A stretch of DNA of 64,000 nucleotides from Diaporthe sp. PMI_573 (Eukaryota; Ascomycota; Sordariomycetes; Diaporthales; Diaporthaceae), in contig JAJTUP010000057.1 of the NCBI GenBank assembly GCA_021399435.1, positions 1 to 64,000 on the forward strand, given 5' to 3'. The position numbers and the translations under genes are program-made. Positions 33,401 through 44,033 of this stretch are shown piece after piece (positions within the stretch are counted from its first letter, which is position 1; every line of letters begins with the position of its first letter). The notes beneath the pieces were generated by a model. That model was given only the letters and a program-made list of their open reading frames with translations, was not told the DNA's origin and made no database searches.

Positions 33401-35719
33401 ACGTATACAACAGTCTTCTCGCGCTGGCCAGACCAGCTCAATATTCCTTTTCGAGTTTGACTGCCCGGTTTGACTACGACTTTCTTGCCCTCTGGCTGCC
33501 GGGGCAAATCAAACAACCTCCGGGGCTCGATTTCCTAGCGGCTATGGCTAAGCGTATCGCCAGAGACATTGGAGCAGATTGCATACACTTGGACTATGAT
33601 ACCCTAGGAGCGATGAAACCTCATTTCCAAGGTACATCAGGCAGGGTTCATGACACCACTCAGCAACGACTTGTCAGACAAGGCAATCTAGGGAAGCCTC
33701 TTTCGTCTACAACGAAGTTCAAGTGGACCGAATATTTCTATGAAATTCTGTCAATCTCGAAGATGAATACCCGGAGAAAGCTCCAAGAACGATACCCAGA
33801 GTCCAAAGCCTTGGTGGTTATTTTAATGGACCCTTGGCGCGAGACTGAGGATGAATCTCAAACTGAGCAGCAAGAGGAGATTCAACAAGCCTTCGGAGAA
33901 GCACTGCGAAGCTTTGTCACCCGTGACTACCCTGTGCTCGTCGTGGCGATCGACGTTCCGGCACCTTCGTTGAACAATTCGTCATCCATGGATTTCCCAT
34001 TCCATAGACATGATCCATTCGAACTAGAAAGCTGGACAGGGTGCGACGATCGTTACGAATTAATGGATGAACTAGGCCAGAGACCCCTTCGACAGCCCAT
34101 CGAAATATGCCCCGTGCCTTCTCAGGCCCAACGGCAACTGCTCAAGAGAGACCAAGAGCGCAAGGTAGCTAGAGATAATATTCGCCGCATACAGTCATAC
34201 CCAAAAGACTCGCTGATTTGCACTACCTCGACACTTCTGGACCCGCCTAGCGACTGGGAATTCCCGAAGTCCTCCCCTGCCTACAAAGTACTCAGTGACC
34301 CTGACCTCTCCCAGAATCAAGTTGTCTCGATAGCTTCTCAGCTAAGGCTGAACTGTTCTGAAGCCAATGTGCGGCCTGGTTGTCTCCAGCGCCCTAGCTT
34401 GGAGTAAATGTCTGAGCTCATGGGCCGACGAGCGAGAATCGAAGAGGGCTGAGACATTGGACATCGACGAAGACAACAAAGCAGCCAGTGAGGAATCACA
34501 GGATCCGGCGTCATGAAAACCAAGCAAGACCCGCGATGTCATCGATCGCATCAAGAAAGACAAAGAGGAGTTTAGACAAGAAAATCGCCTCATTGACTCG
34601 ATAATTGAACCAGGTCAGTTGAATACCTGCCCGTGTGTGGTAGCAAGTTGGGGGGTCTGAAAGATGTTGTATTGAAGATGGCCCATCTAAGTGACTGATG
34701 GGCAGTGAAGCATCTAATAAAGGGCTAGACCCTAACCCTGACGTGGCACCCTGGGGGCTGCCACATAAAGCGACTGCTGTCCCATAACTTCTCTCGGACC
34801 AAGCCTTATGGTGTACTAAAGTCTGGAGGAGTAAGAGGGGCCCTTCTCTACGGCCGACTATGATATACGTTTCTGCAGCAGAGCTAGCGAGCTGCTGGGT
34901 TGGAGAAACAGAGAAGATCATCAAGGCCTTGTTTCGACTGGGCAGAATGCTCTTTCCAAGCATCATCTTCGTCGATGAAGCCGAAGCATTTCTCAAATCT
35001 CGCGCCGGACGTGGTCAGCGTTGGGAAATTAGCCAAGTGAACCAGTTCCCGCGTGAGGCTAATGGTCTGGTGTTGCGGAAGGACTCTCCCTTCTTACTAC
35101 TTGCGACCAATAAACCCCATGCTGCTCGACAAGGCGGTTCTACGTCGTGTGCCCGGGACGCTATACATCGGGCCTCCATCACTCCAGTCACGCCAAGAAA
35201 TCTTCCGCATCATCCTAAAGGACGAAGATCTGGATCCATCAGTCGACCTCTCTCATCTCGCGTCCCGAAGTCATCGATATTCTGGCTCGGATATCAAAGC
35301 AGTCTGTTTCAATGCTGCCTCAACTTGTCAAATGGACCTGGACAATTGCTCACGAACTGAAGGACAAGGATCAATCTCCTCGAAGAGTCTTAACCATGGC
35401 TCACTTCGAGGAAGCATTCAAGACGACAAGGCCAACTGTGACGGAGTCGGTAATGGAGCCTCTGTCAGAATTCGCGTCCGAATTTGACCGTCTAGCTTTC
35501 GCTGCAATGCAAGCCTTCAAGAACGAGGAGTCCGTAATATTTTATGATCATTTAAAGCAATCTCGTTCGTCACAACCTTTCCGGCATGGCATCCAGACAT
35601 CGCAGAATGAGCCTGCGGCAGAGGCCGGCGGCACCATCTCGTCCAACATCACAGCTAATGTGCCCCAAGAAGAACCGTGTGTCAATGGTGGTCGTCATGA
35701 AACATCCGCTGAGGCTTAA
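33400..35719 (+). pseudogene. AAA+ ATPase (fungal Msp1/ATAD1-like group) pseudogene lacking Walker A
   Basis: 33400-34407 holds the N-terminal domain (TARFDYDFLALWLPGQIK, then HLDYDTLG). After an acidic linker (ESKRAETLDIDEDNKAASEE) and a stop, the AAA part appears: YGVLKSGG..GALLYG at 34805-34855, followed at once by MIYVSAAELASCWVGETEK. The P-loop GPPGTGKT and about 20 following residues normally found there are absent. Walker B is intact (IIFVDEAEAF), as are the sensor region (LLLATNKP) and arginine finger (AVLRRVPGTLYIG). Apparent +1 shifts lie at the CCCC run 35115-35118 and between about 35325 and 35385; the C-terminal helix VLTMAHFEEAFK follows. Stop at 35717-35719. Non-functional as an ATPase if the sequence is right. 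Confidence 0.78.
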
Positions 35720-37800
35720 GGGCAAGCTAACGATCCACTACGTTATTTATCTCCGAATTACAGGCCTCTGGGTAGTTCTACCAGGGAGATCCGTCTCCTT
35801 AAAATCGTCAACGCAGAGAAATTGGAAGAAGGGGGACCAATTCGCTGTTCCCTTCATGTGGTGCCACTCTCTGATGCCACTTCCTTCACTGCTCTGTCTT
35901 ATGTTTGGGGTGAATCAGGCTCGACTGAAGAGGTTTGGATGGATGGATCCCCAGTGCAAGTCAGAGCCAATCTCACAGTAGCGCTTCGCTGGACTCCGTA
36001 CCACTGGTTGAGGCATTTTCCCGGGCGCCCAGTGAGCGAATTACGGATATGGGCCGACGCCCTCTGTATCGACCAGCAGAACCTCTCGGAGCGCAATCAC
36101 CAAGTGGCTATGATGGGCGATATTTACACCCAAACGGAGGTGGTAATGTCCTCAATTGCTAGCGAGAATCCAAGCATTCGTCTGGCGCTTGAAACATACC
36201 GGGATATCCACGCAACGCTAAAAGCACATCGCCGATCTGGTCCATCGCCCATGGCTATTGAAGGTGCCTGCACTGAAGGAGATGGATGGGGCACACAACA
36301 CGCACGACTTGCAACCAGGGTGGACCGCCCTTTGCAATTTCTCTGCTCTTCATTACTGGCGTCGTGTGTGGATCATCCAAGAGGTATATCTAGCATGTCG
36401 TGTTCTACTCATATACGACTTCGAAGCCTTAGACTTCGCATACATCTACGAAGTCTCGTCTCTATTGAGTCTGGAGGAGATAGAAAATGTCCCCGAAGAA
36501 ACTTCGCGGATGCAAGGGGAACTTCTGGGTTCGAACATTGGCCATAGAATCTGCTGCCAAAAATGCTACGACACTATCAGAAAGCCAGCACCAGTCCTTG
36601 ACATATACGATTCAAAGATTGACGATGCGACACATCACATTGGGACACCGGAGCTTCAAATCAAACTTTTGAAGATGACCATGCAACTGCAAGCAAGCGA
36701 CCCCCGTGATGTGGTATATGGGCTACTGGGTCTCAGCAAGCGTTCCGTTGATGTGGATTACAGTCAGACAGTCGGCACTGTGTTCTCACAATACGTTCAG
36801 CATTGGATCGGTATGTTGACCATGCAAAATGAGAATAGTCGGGGCGCCGAAGAGGAAGCGCGAGCATCCACAGGATTCGCATACTGTTTGATGCTCGCAG
36901 GCCCACTGCGCGCAGCGCATGCGACATGGGAGCAACAAGCTACAAGATCGCCATCGTGGGTGCCGAAATTCTGTACTAGTCTGCCCCCTTCACAATTCGA
37001 TACGGAAATGGAGTTTCTAGATTGGGAAGCATGGAAGTTCTCGGATCTTTTCGGTCCAAAGTTCGGAATCCATCTAGACTACCCCATTCTTGGTATTGAC
37101 GGCTTTCGACTCGACCTGGTCGAAAGATCTACCGAGCTGGCGGAGAACCCCGATGGATCGCTGCACTGGTCGGCCTGGGACCGCATCCGTGGCTTGATAT
37201 CGAAGGGCTCCCCATACGTCACTGGAATTCCCCCGTTGCAAGCTCTCATCAGAGTCTTGCGGGGATGTTCGTGTCATGCTACCTCGCCTCTGTCTAAGGC
37301 GCATGCTTGTCATGGGATCCACCTTTGGTATGATGCGTTGGATGTTGCCTGTGGATGAATCCGGTGGCCGACGCCGATCTATACGACTATTGGACCCTGG
37401 ATTTCAGTTACCTTTCGACCAAGTGCATTACGTGTCTAACATATACCGTTGGATTGCTCGGACAGCCTGTCCGGACTTTCCTGAACTGGCGGAAATCCTC
37501 CCAGACTACTTTGACGATCGGGAGCAGATCCTCAAAAAGGTAGGAGGAGAAGTTCCTTGCACCAATGTTGCTTTGATCGAGTTGAAGGGAGGTTTCCTTG
37601 GATTGGGACCAATTACTGTAACTGAACAGGATGCCCTTTGCATCATGCCGGGCTGTTATCGACCAGTGATTTTGCGAAAAGAGGGTGAACATAACACGCT
37701 GATTGGGACATGTTTTGTGTTAGGCCTCATGAAATGGGAAGAGGTGGCGAGTGTGATCCGAAAGGATAAACTCGACAAAGAAAGATTCAACATACGATGA
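35720..37800 (+). pseudogene. HET-domain (heterokaryon incompatibility) gene with two frameshifts
   Basis: The HET domain starts at about 35800: FTALSYVWGESGSTEEVWMD, then LRIWADALCIDQQNLSERN, VAMMGDIYTQTEVVMS, and after a frame change YWRRVWIIQEVYLACRV. The mid-part has SDPRDVVYGLLGLSKR, a usual HET feature, and the C-terminus ends with VTEQDALCIMPGCYRPVILR and GTCFVLGLM. The frame changes by +1 near the AAAA run 36220-36223 and at the GGGG run 37261-37264. HET proteins trigger cell death after non-self fusion. No in-frame ATG is visible between the stop at 35719 and the domain; an acceptor (AATTACAG at about 35755-35762) suggests a missing upstream exon. It is in the same frame as the end of the AAA relic. 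Confidence 0.8.
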
Positions 37801-39259
37801 TGACCGAACCAGCTGCTTTAGGCGGACGTTTCTGGTTGACTTTGGGAGATGGCAGGATGCAATTTCATTTCCACCTCACTTGCGAGGCTACATATCGCAA
37901 ATGTTGTTCTTCCCATGGCTGCTTGGCAAAGAGCATCTGTGGGTGCTCTTCATCAAGGTCCACGGCGTTCAAAGTGGAGTCTGAAATTCATTCTTCGCCT
38001 CATCCGCAAATGTCATGTTCTTAGTCAATGAACTGGCGAGGCAACCTGGTGTAACAAGCGCGATGGCATGCTATCGCTCTTCTCCTGGGCTCCAGACCGT
38101 CCAAACCTACTTCTACTTGATTCTCATATGGGGGACTAAACACTCTACGTAAATAATAAAGGAGGCAGACATGATTTCCACATTGTTCTACTTTATTAAG
38201 TCCTAGCATAGTATTCACCTCATTGTTATTTGTGCTGACTAACTTTAAGTGCATGAGTAGATACCGTAGAACAATGCAAACCCTCCACAACTTCAGAAAG
38301 AAGATGACCCATTAGCAACGATGTAACGATAGGAAAGGAAATTTTGTCCATATCCCTGACCTCCCCCCCCCCAAAAAAAAACCGAATGCATAAGAGAACC
38401 TATCTTTTCACGTCTTGCCCCTTCCATCCATTCAGCTTGGTCACATTCCTCAATTTTGCAACCTAGTCTTTCCGAAAGCTACCTGCCTAGATGCGCCATA
38501 TGCATCTTCTGTGAGCTCTATAGTCAATAGATATTGGCGGTAATCTGCAGCGCTAATTAAACTTTGCACACCTGGTGTAACAGAAAGTCGGGGGGGGGGG
38601 GCCGCGGCAGCTGCAACCACTTCTGCAGCTGCCCGAATTCTGTGCCCGAATTCTGTAGGTACACTTTCTGGTACGTCTGTATTCGTAGAGTCTACAAGAT
38701 ACTAGCAAGCCAGATATCTCGCGTCAAACCTCGGCTTCCGTTGGCCGAGACCCACTGTTGGAAAGCTGACCGTAACAGGTTGGCTGAATCAGAGGGTGGG
38801 CCGGATGCGCGGAGGGGACGTCAGTTTGACTTGGTAATTGCTAATCACGTAATTATTCCGAAGTGCCGACGTCGCGAACCTGTGAAGTGACACTGGCTGA
38901 CCCTTCTCAGGGACACGACTGAATACACTGCGTTAATTCAGTCTGTGGGTACCGTGATCTAACATTTCACCCCTGTCGTGCGTTACCACGGCGATTTCAA
39001 ATGGTGAGTTAAGTGATGAGCGTTCAGGACGTACGGATACGGAGCAAACCTATTTGTACCTTTTGCCAACGGACTCGGTCTCTATCCAGCTAGGTACTTT
39101 CCGTGAATTTGTCCGTCAACATCGGAGTCTGTAGAATAAAATACCTATTGAGTAACGCCTTACAACCACACGTTCCTCCAGCCCAAGCTGAACCCACACT
39201 CTAAAGCTCACTCTTGTCTCTTTTCTCTCACCCAACCCAGCTCTTCAACAGAAACAACC
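37801..39259. other. Intergenic between HET pseudogene and ADC gene
   Basis: No gene supported. Contains a C-run followed by an A-run near 38366-38383 and a G-run near 38590-38600. The last 70 bases before 39260 are CT-rich, consistent with the promoter/leader of the next gene. Confidence 0.5.
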
Positions 39260-39997
39260 ATGCCTTTCGGACAGCTTCCCGTCAGCAACGATGCCATGCC
39301 GCAGCATGACCCTCCATACAGAAACAGCACACATGTATTCAGCGACGTCACAATCATCACCGTACGATACCGAACGTCCTTTGCGAGCATTAGACGCCTT
39401 ATCCCGGATGTGATCGAGGTTGAGGATGAGCCCCTAGTGACTGCTACTCTCCTCGATTACGGGCAAGGCCCTTCCGGGTCTTTCAAAGAGTTCATCCACA
39501 CCGTCGAGGCCAAATATCTCGGCAAATCGTACGAATTTTGCCTGTCGTTGATTATGGACAACGAAAGAGGTCTCCTGAATGGTAGAGAGCCGACTGGGTT
39601 TCCCAAGAGGCTGGGTCGTCTCTCCTTTACACGGGGCCCATCAAACAGAGCGACGGGATATGTTGAGCGGCCAGCTGGGCAGAAGCTGGTCGAGTTCAGC
39701 TTCGAGGCAAAGGCCAAGCTGAGCCCCACGCTGAGGCTCGACAGGCCGTTTCTAAACCTCCGAGTGATTCCATCAGCAATTTTGGACGCCCCGGCATCAG
39801 TCAAGGAATTGGTGCCAGTCACTTTCGAGATCAGGCCGGAGGAGGTGTGGGAAGGGGTTGGAAAGCTTACATTACCCGAGAACTCTCCGCTTGCCGAAGC
39901 TGTGACCAAGATTGAGATTCTCCGGTATGAATCTTCGACTTTGGCATATGGGTCAACTTGTACACTGCCAAGGGTGGAGAGGGTTTTTGAACTCTAA
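39260..39997 (+). CDS. Acetoacetate decarboxylase family protein
   Basis: Intronless, 245 aa, ATG in context CAACCATGC after a CT-rich leader. Length equals that of bacterial acetoacetate decarboxylase. The sequence shows the family beta-fold marks: a start with RYRTSFASIRRLIPD, then EFCLSLIMDNE, and GREPTGFPKRLG, where Lys116 lies at the position of the Schiff-base lysine (Lys115 of Clostridium acetobutylicum ADC). The C-terminal half keeps FLNLRVIPS. Fungal members are often in or near secondary-metabolite loci and act on beta-keto acids or are uncharacterised; no cluster is seen here. The substrate is unknown, soluble cytosolic location is inferred from lack of signal or spans. Confidence 0.87.
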   Translation: MPFGQLPVSNDAMPQHDPPYRNSTHVFSDVTIITVRYRTSFASIRRLIPDVIEVEDEPLVTATLLDYGQGPSGSFKEFIHTVEAKYLGKSYEFCLSLIMDNERGLLNGREPTGFPKRLGRLSFTRGPSNRATGYVERPAGQKLVEFSFEAKAKLSPTLRLDRPFLNLRVIPSAILDAPASVKELVPVTFEIRPEEVWEGVGKLTLPENSPLAEAVTKIEILRYESSTLAYGSTCTLPRVERVFEL

Positions 39998-40156
39998 GGG
40001 ATGTTGGTTGTAAAGAAGAGCTGAACAAATTATGTAAGAGAGTGTGCACACAAGTGAGGCCCCACTGCACTGGCTATGTAACCCAAGCACCCATGCCCTT
40101 AAGTCTTCAAACCTAGCCTCTATAGCTTCAGCCCTTTCTCTTGGATACCTACCATA
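39998..40156. other. 3' flank of ADC gene
   Basis: Short spacer up to the TIR element; no features. Confidence 0.4.
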
Positions 40157-40663
40157 GCGCTCCCTATGGGGTTTCTAAAAACGGTCACCAGACCATCCCT
40201 TCAAAAATACGGTCTGGCGACGTATGTAAAATCATGCCCTCATTTTTTTTCTTACAGGGGTCTTTATGGGTAAGGAGGTCTTTAGATTTTAGATTTTAAG
40301 CTTTTGCTTCGGCACAAAAACTGAAAGCTATAGATTTCCTTTGCCATTTCTCTGGTAGTATTCCCTTAAGATCAGCTCCTAAGGATACCTTAACATGCTT
40401 GGTTAAACTGTTTTAATTCTCTTGTCGACTTCTTACCCCCAAAAGAAGGAGCATTCTAGGTATCTAAAAAGGGGTCTTTTGAGAAGGGGGATGGTCTTAG
40501 AAGGGGAAGGAAGGTCTTTTAGAAACGAGGTTGGGAAAATCAGTGGTCTTAGAGAGTTACGGTAAAAGTTTATATATGTCGCCAGACGTGTAATGGTAGG
40601 GAACCCGTTTTGCTACCCAACGGATAGTCTAGTGACCGTTTTCAGAAACCCTATAGAGAGCGA
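40157..40663. mobile_element. Non-autonomous TIR element (MITE), TA-flanked
   Basis: 507 bp with imperfect terminal inverted repeats: the left end GCGCTCCCTATGGGGTTTCT pairs with the right end TCGCTCTCTATAGGGTTTCT (reverse), and similarity continues through a GGTCTGGCGAC block about 50 bases inward, so each TIR is about 80 bp. Flanked on both sides by TA (40155-40156 and 40664-40665), the target duplication of Tc1/mariner-type elements. No transposase frame inside. Confidence 0.75.
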
Positions 40664-40665
40664 TA

Positions 40666-41886
40666 TGACTGGACCCACTTATTCGCTTATCTTATCAGCC
40701 CAATGGCCTCCAATGCTGCCCTCTCCTTTCTTTTAGTTAGGCAAATAGTTGTGAGGACCGTCTCAAGAGGTCGAGAAACAAAGTCTGTGCCTGCAAGAAT
40801 CGCAAGATAAATCTCAATGTTTGGGCAGTAAGCACCCCTGTCTGAATTGGCGGGGTGGCTGGTGGCTGGGGTCTGGTGGCTGGTCCGATCGGGAGTGCCC
40901 GCGGCGGTTGCCCCTGTTACTTGAGGAATACTGTCTAGGTACCCGATTGATCGTGGCTGGGCTGCTCGACAGGTAGGAAAGAAGCAGGAAGGGAAGGATC
41001 AAGTTAGCAAGACTGCTGACTGTGCAGCACTGCGACTGCGACGGCAGGGTGTGATTTGGCAGCGAGGAGGTGCACAATCGCAAAGTATATTCATACAGCA
41101 CAACACAGTGCAGCACAGTACCCAAGATATGAAGGCACGATGACGTGCTGCAAACGGGATGCGACAGCACTACTGTGGTACGACGACGCCGGGCTCGTAT
41201 TCTACTGAAAAGCTAGGGGAGGACGGAACACGTCGTGAATCGACCACGGCATGCAGTAGGGCGGTCTGCGTGGGGCATGCGAGTGGCTGGGCGAATTGAG
41301 CTTTTTTTTTTTTTTTTTTTTGTCGTTTTTGTTTTTCTTTTGGGCTTGGGCGGACAGGCGAACAGACGACCCGTGAGGAGCCAACGAGCCAACGGGAGGA
41401 CTGGACTCGTCCCAAGGGTCGACGGACCACTCGACGGACAGAGACAGACTCGATGCATCTGCATCTGCATCTAGTGTCTAGTACCTTGGATCTAGTAACC
41501 CTGCCAATCAGTACCTACCCGACCTGTCCTCAAGCTTAAGCTGCTCGTCTCCCCAGCCACCCCGACCCTGCGACTCTGACCTCCCCAAGCTTTCCCTCCC
41601 CACCACCTTCTTTTTCCTCTCCGCCGTTTGTCCGTCGACCTGTTTCTCTTCCGAACCGTCTGTCTGCCAGCTTGCCTCATCAACGTTCGGACGGCCCCAT
41701 GCGCTGCTACTGCTCCTAGCTCGTCCATCTCCACCGCGCGACTCGTTACACATCGTTGCACCACCTTCGCTAGCTTCTCGCCTGCCTGCCTTTCTTGCTG
41801 TCTGTCTGTAGATACACACACACGCATACATACCTACATAACCTATACCCACGTGCATGCGACCCACGTCCATCCCATGAGGTGAG
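40666..41886. other. Promoter region of polyQ gene
   Basis: No gene. Contains a 20-base T run (41302-41321) and, from 41540 to 41830, a CT-rich pyrimidine stretch typical of a long fungal 5' leader, ending with CTGTCTGTCTGTAG. Confidence 0.5.
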
Positions 41887-42140
41887 ATGAGCTCCCCACC
41901 CAAGCCACGCGTCCAACGTGACCGCCAGAGGGACCAGTTCGAGCGCTCATCCCCTCCCAAGATCGACTTCGGCATCGACGGCACCGCAAGCGACCTGATG
42001 CCACCCGCCCGCGCCCCCTACGTCCTGCACAAGTCCACCTCCGTCTCCTCGGGCAGCACCGTCAGCTCCCCAGACCGCGAGAGGGGCCCCATCGCCTACC
42101 CGAACTACTACGACTACACCGACCCCGACCCTCCCCAACT

Positions 42141-42185
<45 letters not shown>

Positions 42186-43170
42186 CTCCTCCTCCTCCCC
42201 TCGCTCCCGCCAGAACGGCCACGACCCCCACCGCGACAACATGGCCAACATGGCCATGCAGGTCCCCATCCAGCAGCAGCAGGGCCAGGGCCGGCTTGTC
42301 GACAACGCACGGAACACCAGCAGCGGCGGCGGTAACAACGGCCCCATTACGACCCAGCAGATCGCCCAGGCCGCCCGTAACAACGGCGGCGCGCCACGCG
42401 GGTCCAGACCGCCCAGTTACAGCGGCTCGCAGCACGGCCCCCGCTCGCCAGAAGACCCCCCACTGAACAAGGTCGACATCGACGCCGCCCGCTACAGGCA
42501 GACCCAGCAGCGACGGCCGCAGCAGCCGGCGACCAAGGACGGGCGGCCGCCCACGAACGGCAGCAACCGGGCGCCGTCTTCAGGTGGTGGCGGCGGCGGC
42601 GCCGGCGGTATGGTCGGCGGCCGGCCCATCAGCCCAGAGTCCCCGCTGCTCTCCCCGGCAGCCCACATCCAGCGCCTCCCGACCCCGAGCATCTCGACGA
42701 GCGTGCTGCAGCCGCTGGACGCCAAGGTGACCGAGTACGGGTCGCTGATGGCCGAGGCGCAGGGGGACATGGCTGCGCTGGACGAGGAGATGCGGCAGCT
42801 GCAGGACAGGCAGCGCGAGGCCGAGGCGCGGTTCCTCGACGCCAAGGCCAAGCACGACGACTACCGGCGGCAGTACCACGACGTCGAGCGGGCTCTGCGC
42901 GGGGATTTTGCCAACGGCAACGGAGGCATTAGCGTTCCGCCCGTGCCGTCCATGCCGAACATGGGCGGTGGCAATCGCCACGACATGATGGATGGCCCCC
43001 GGGGCGGAGGAGGTATGCACCAGGGAGGAGGGGGCCCCATGGGGGGACAGCCGCCGGCGATGAGGAGCCAGCGCACCGTGAGTGCCCATAGCGAACAGCC
43101 CAGCATGATGAGCCAGGAGTCGGTGCGCACGCAGAAGAGGGGCCGGTTCAGCAGGATATTCGGGGTGTGA
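41887..43170 (+). CDS. PolyQ, low-complexity protein with C-terminal coiled coil
   Basis: Intronless, 427 aa. N-terminal third is Ser/Pro/Arg-rich; a pure CAA-coded Gln run of about 17 lies at about residues 85-101 (42140-42185), then Asn/Gly/Gln-rich disorder. Residues about 278-338 form a coiled coil (AEAQGDMAALDEEMRQLQDR onward). A Gly/Met/Pro-rich linker leads to a basic end (QKRGRFSRIFGV), which could bind membrane or nucleic acid. I do not recognise the family. No signal peptide. Start chosen at the ATG in GAGATGAGC; an upstream short ATG frame in the leader (41856) is possible. Convergent with receptor 2, which also has Gln runs. Confidence 0.7.
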
Positions 43171-43503
43171 GACCGTGCTCAGGGGGGGGGTTTGAGGGGT
43201 GTTGACCCTGGGGTAGACGTCGCGGGTGACGAAGGACGAAGTTGAGGAGGGTGAGGGCATGTTGTGGTGTGGTCTTTTTGATTGATGCCTGCATTGGTGC
43301 TTTCTAATTCTTCACGACGAAACGCATAAAACGAAACTCTCAAAAACTCTCGGGGCGCTGGGGCTAATGATGATGACTATCGAATAGGTCTCCTGGGCAT
43401 AATGGAATCTTGGAATCTGTGTCGGGATTCATGTATGGTGGTGGGCTAGTCCATGGGTAATGAAATGAAGCTGGGACGGGACATACAAGAGCAAAAGCGG
43501 ACA

Positions 43504-43545
<42 letters not shown>

Positions 43546-44033
43546 CATACAAATTCATCCACAAGGGGCGTTTTTAGGGTCGACTGGAAATTATAGGGAT
43601 GGGGGAACTCTTTGTCTAGGTATTCTTCCTGGACAATACACACAAATAATTGGTCACCGGATACTTTTCAACGAAAAAATGTCAATACACCGCTTTCATT
43701 AGTTATCCTTGGCCAAAATAAGATCTGTAAAGGAGGGGACCCGAAGGTGAGTGAGATGGAGGCAGGGACCGGTGGGTATCAACCTGCTTTTAGGTAGGTA
43801 GGTAATTACATGGATATATGAGGATTATCTCCCGAGGTCATCGCCAAAAAAAAAAAAGGAAAAAAGTCTAGTGTGACTGTCTGGGTGTGGGATTTTTTAA
43901 GAAGGCACCGATTTTTTCCACTCTAAACGCCTCGCTCCCTTATTGCGATTTTTGGACACAAAGAAAGGAAACACACAGGATGTCAGTGACCCTTGCCTCA
44001 GAGTCCTCCCTCGGACCCATGGGATGGGATGTA
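43171..44033. other. 3' region between convergent genes
   Basis: About 860 bases with a (CA)n microsatellite at 43505-43542 and an A-run near 43847. No gene. Confidence 0.5.
43505..43542. repeat. (CA)n microsatellite
   Basis: About 19 uninterrupted CA units in a non-coding spacer. Confidence 0.9.
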
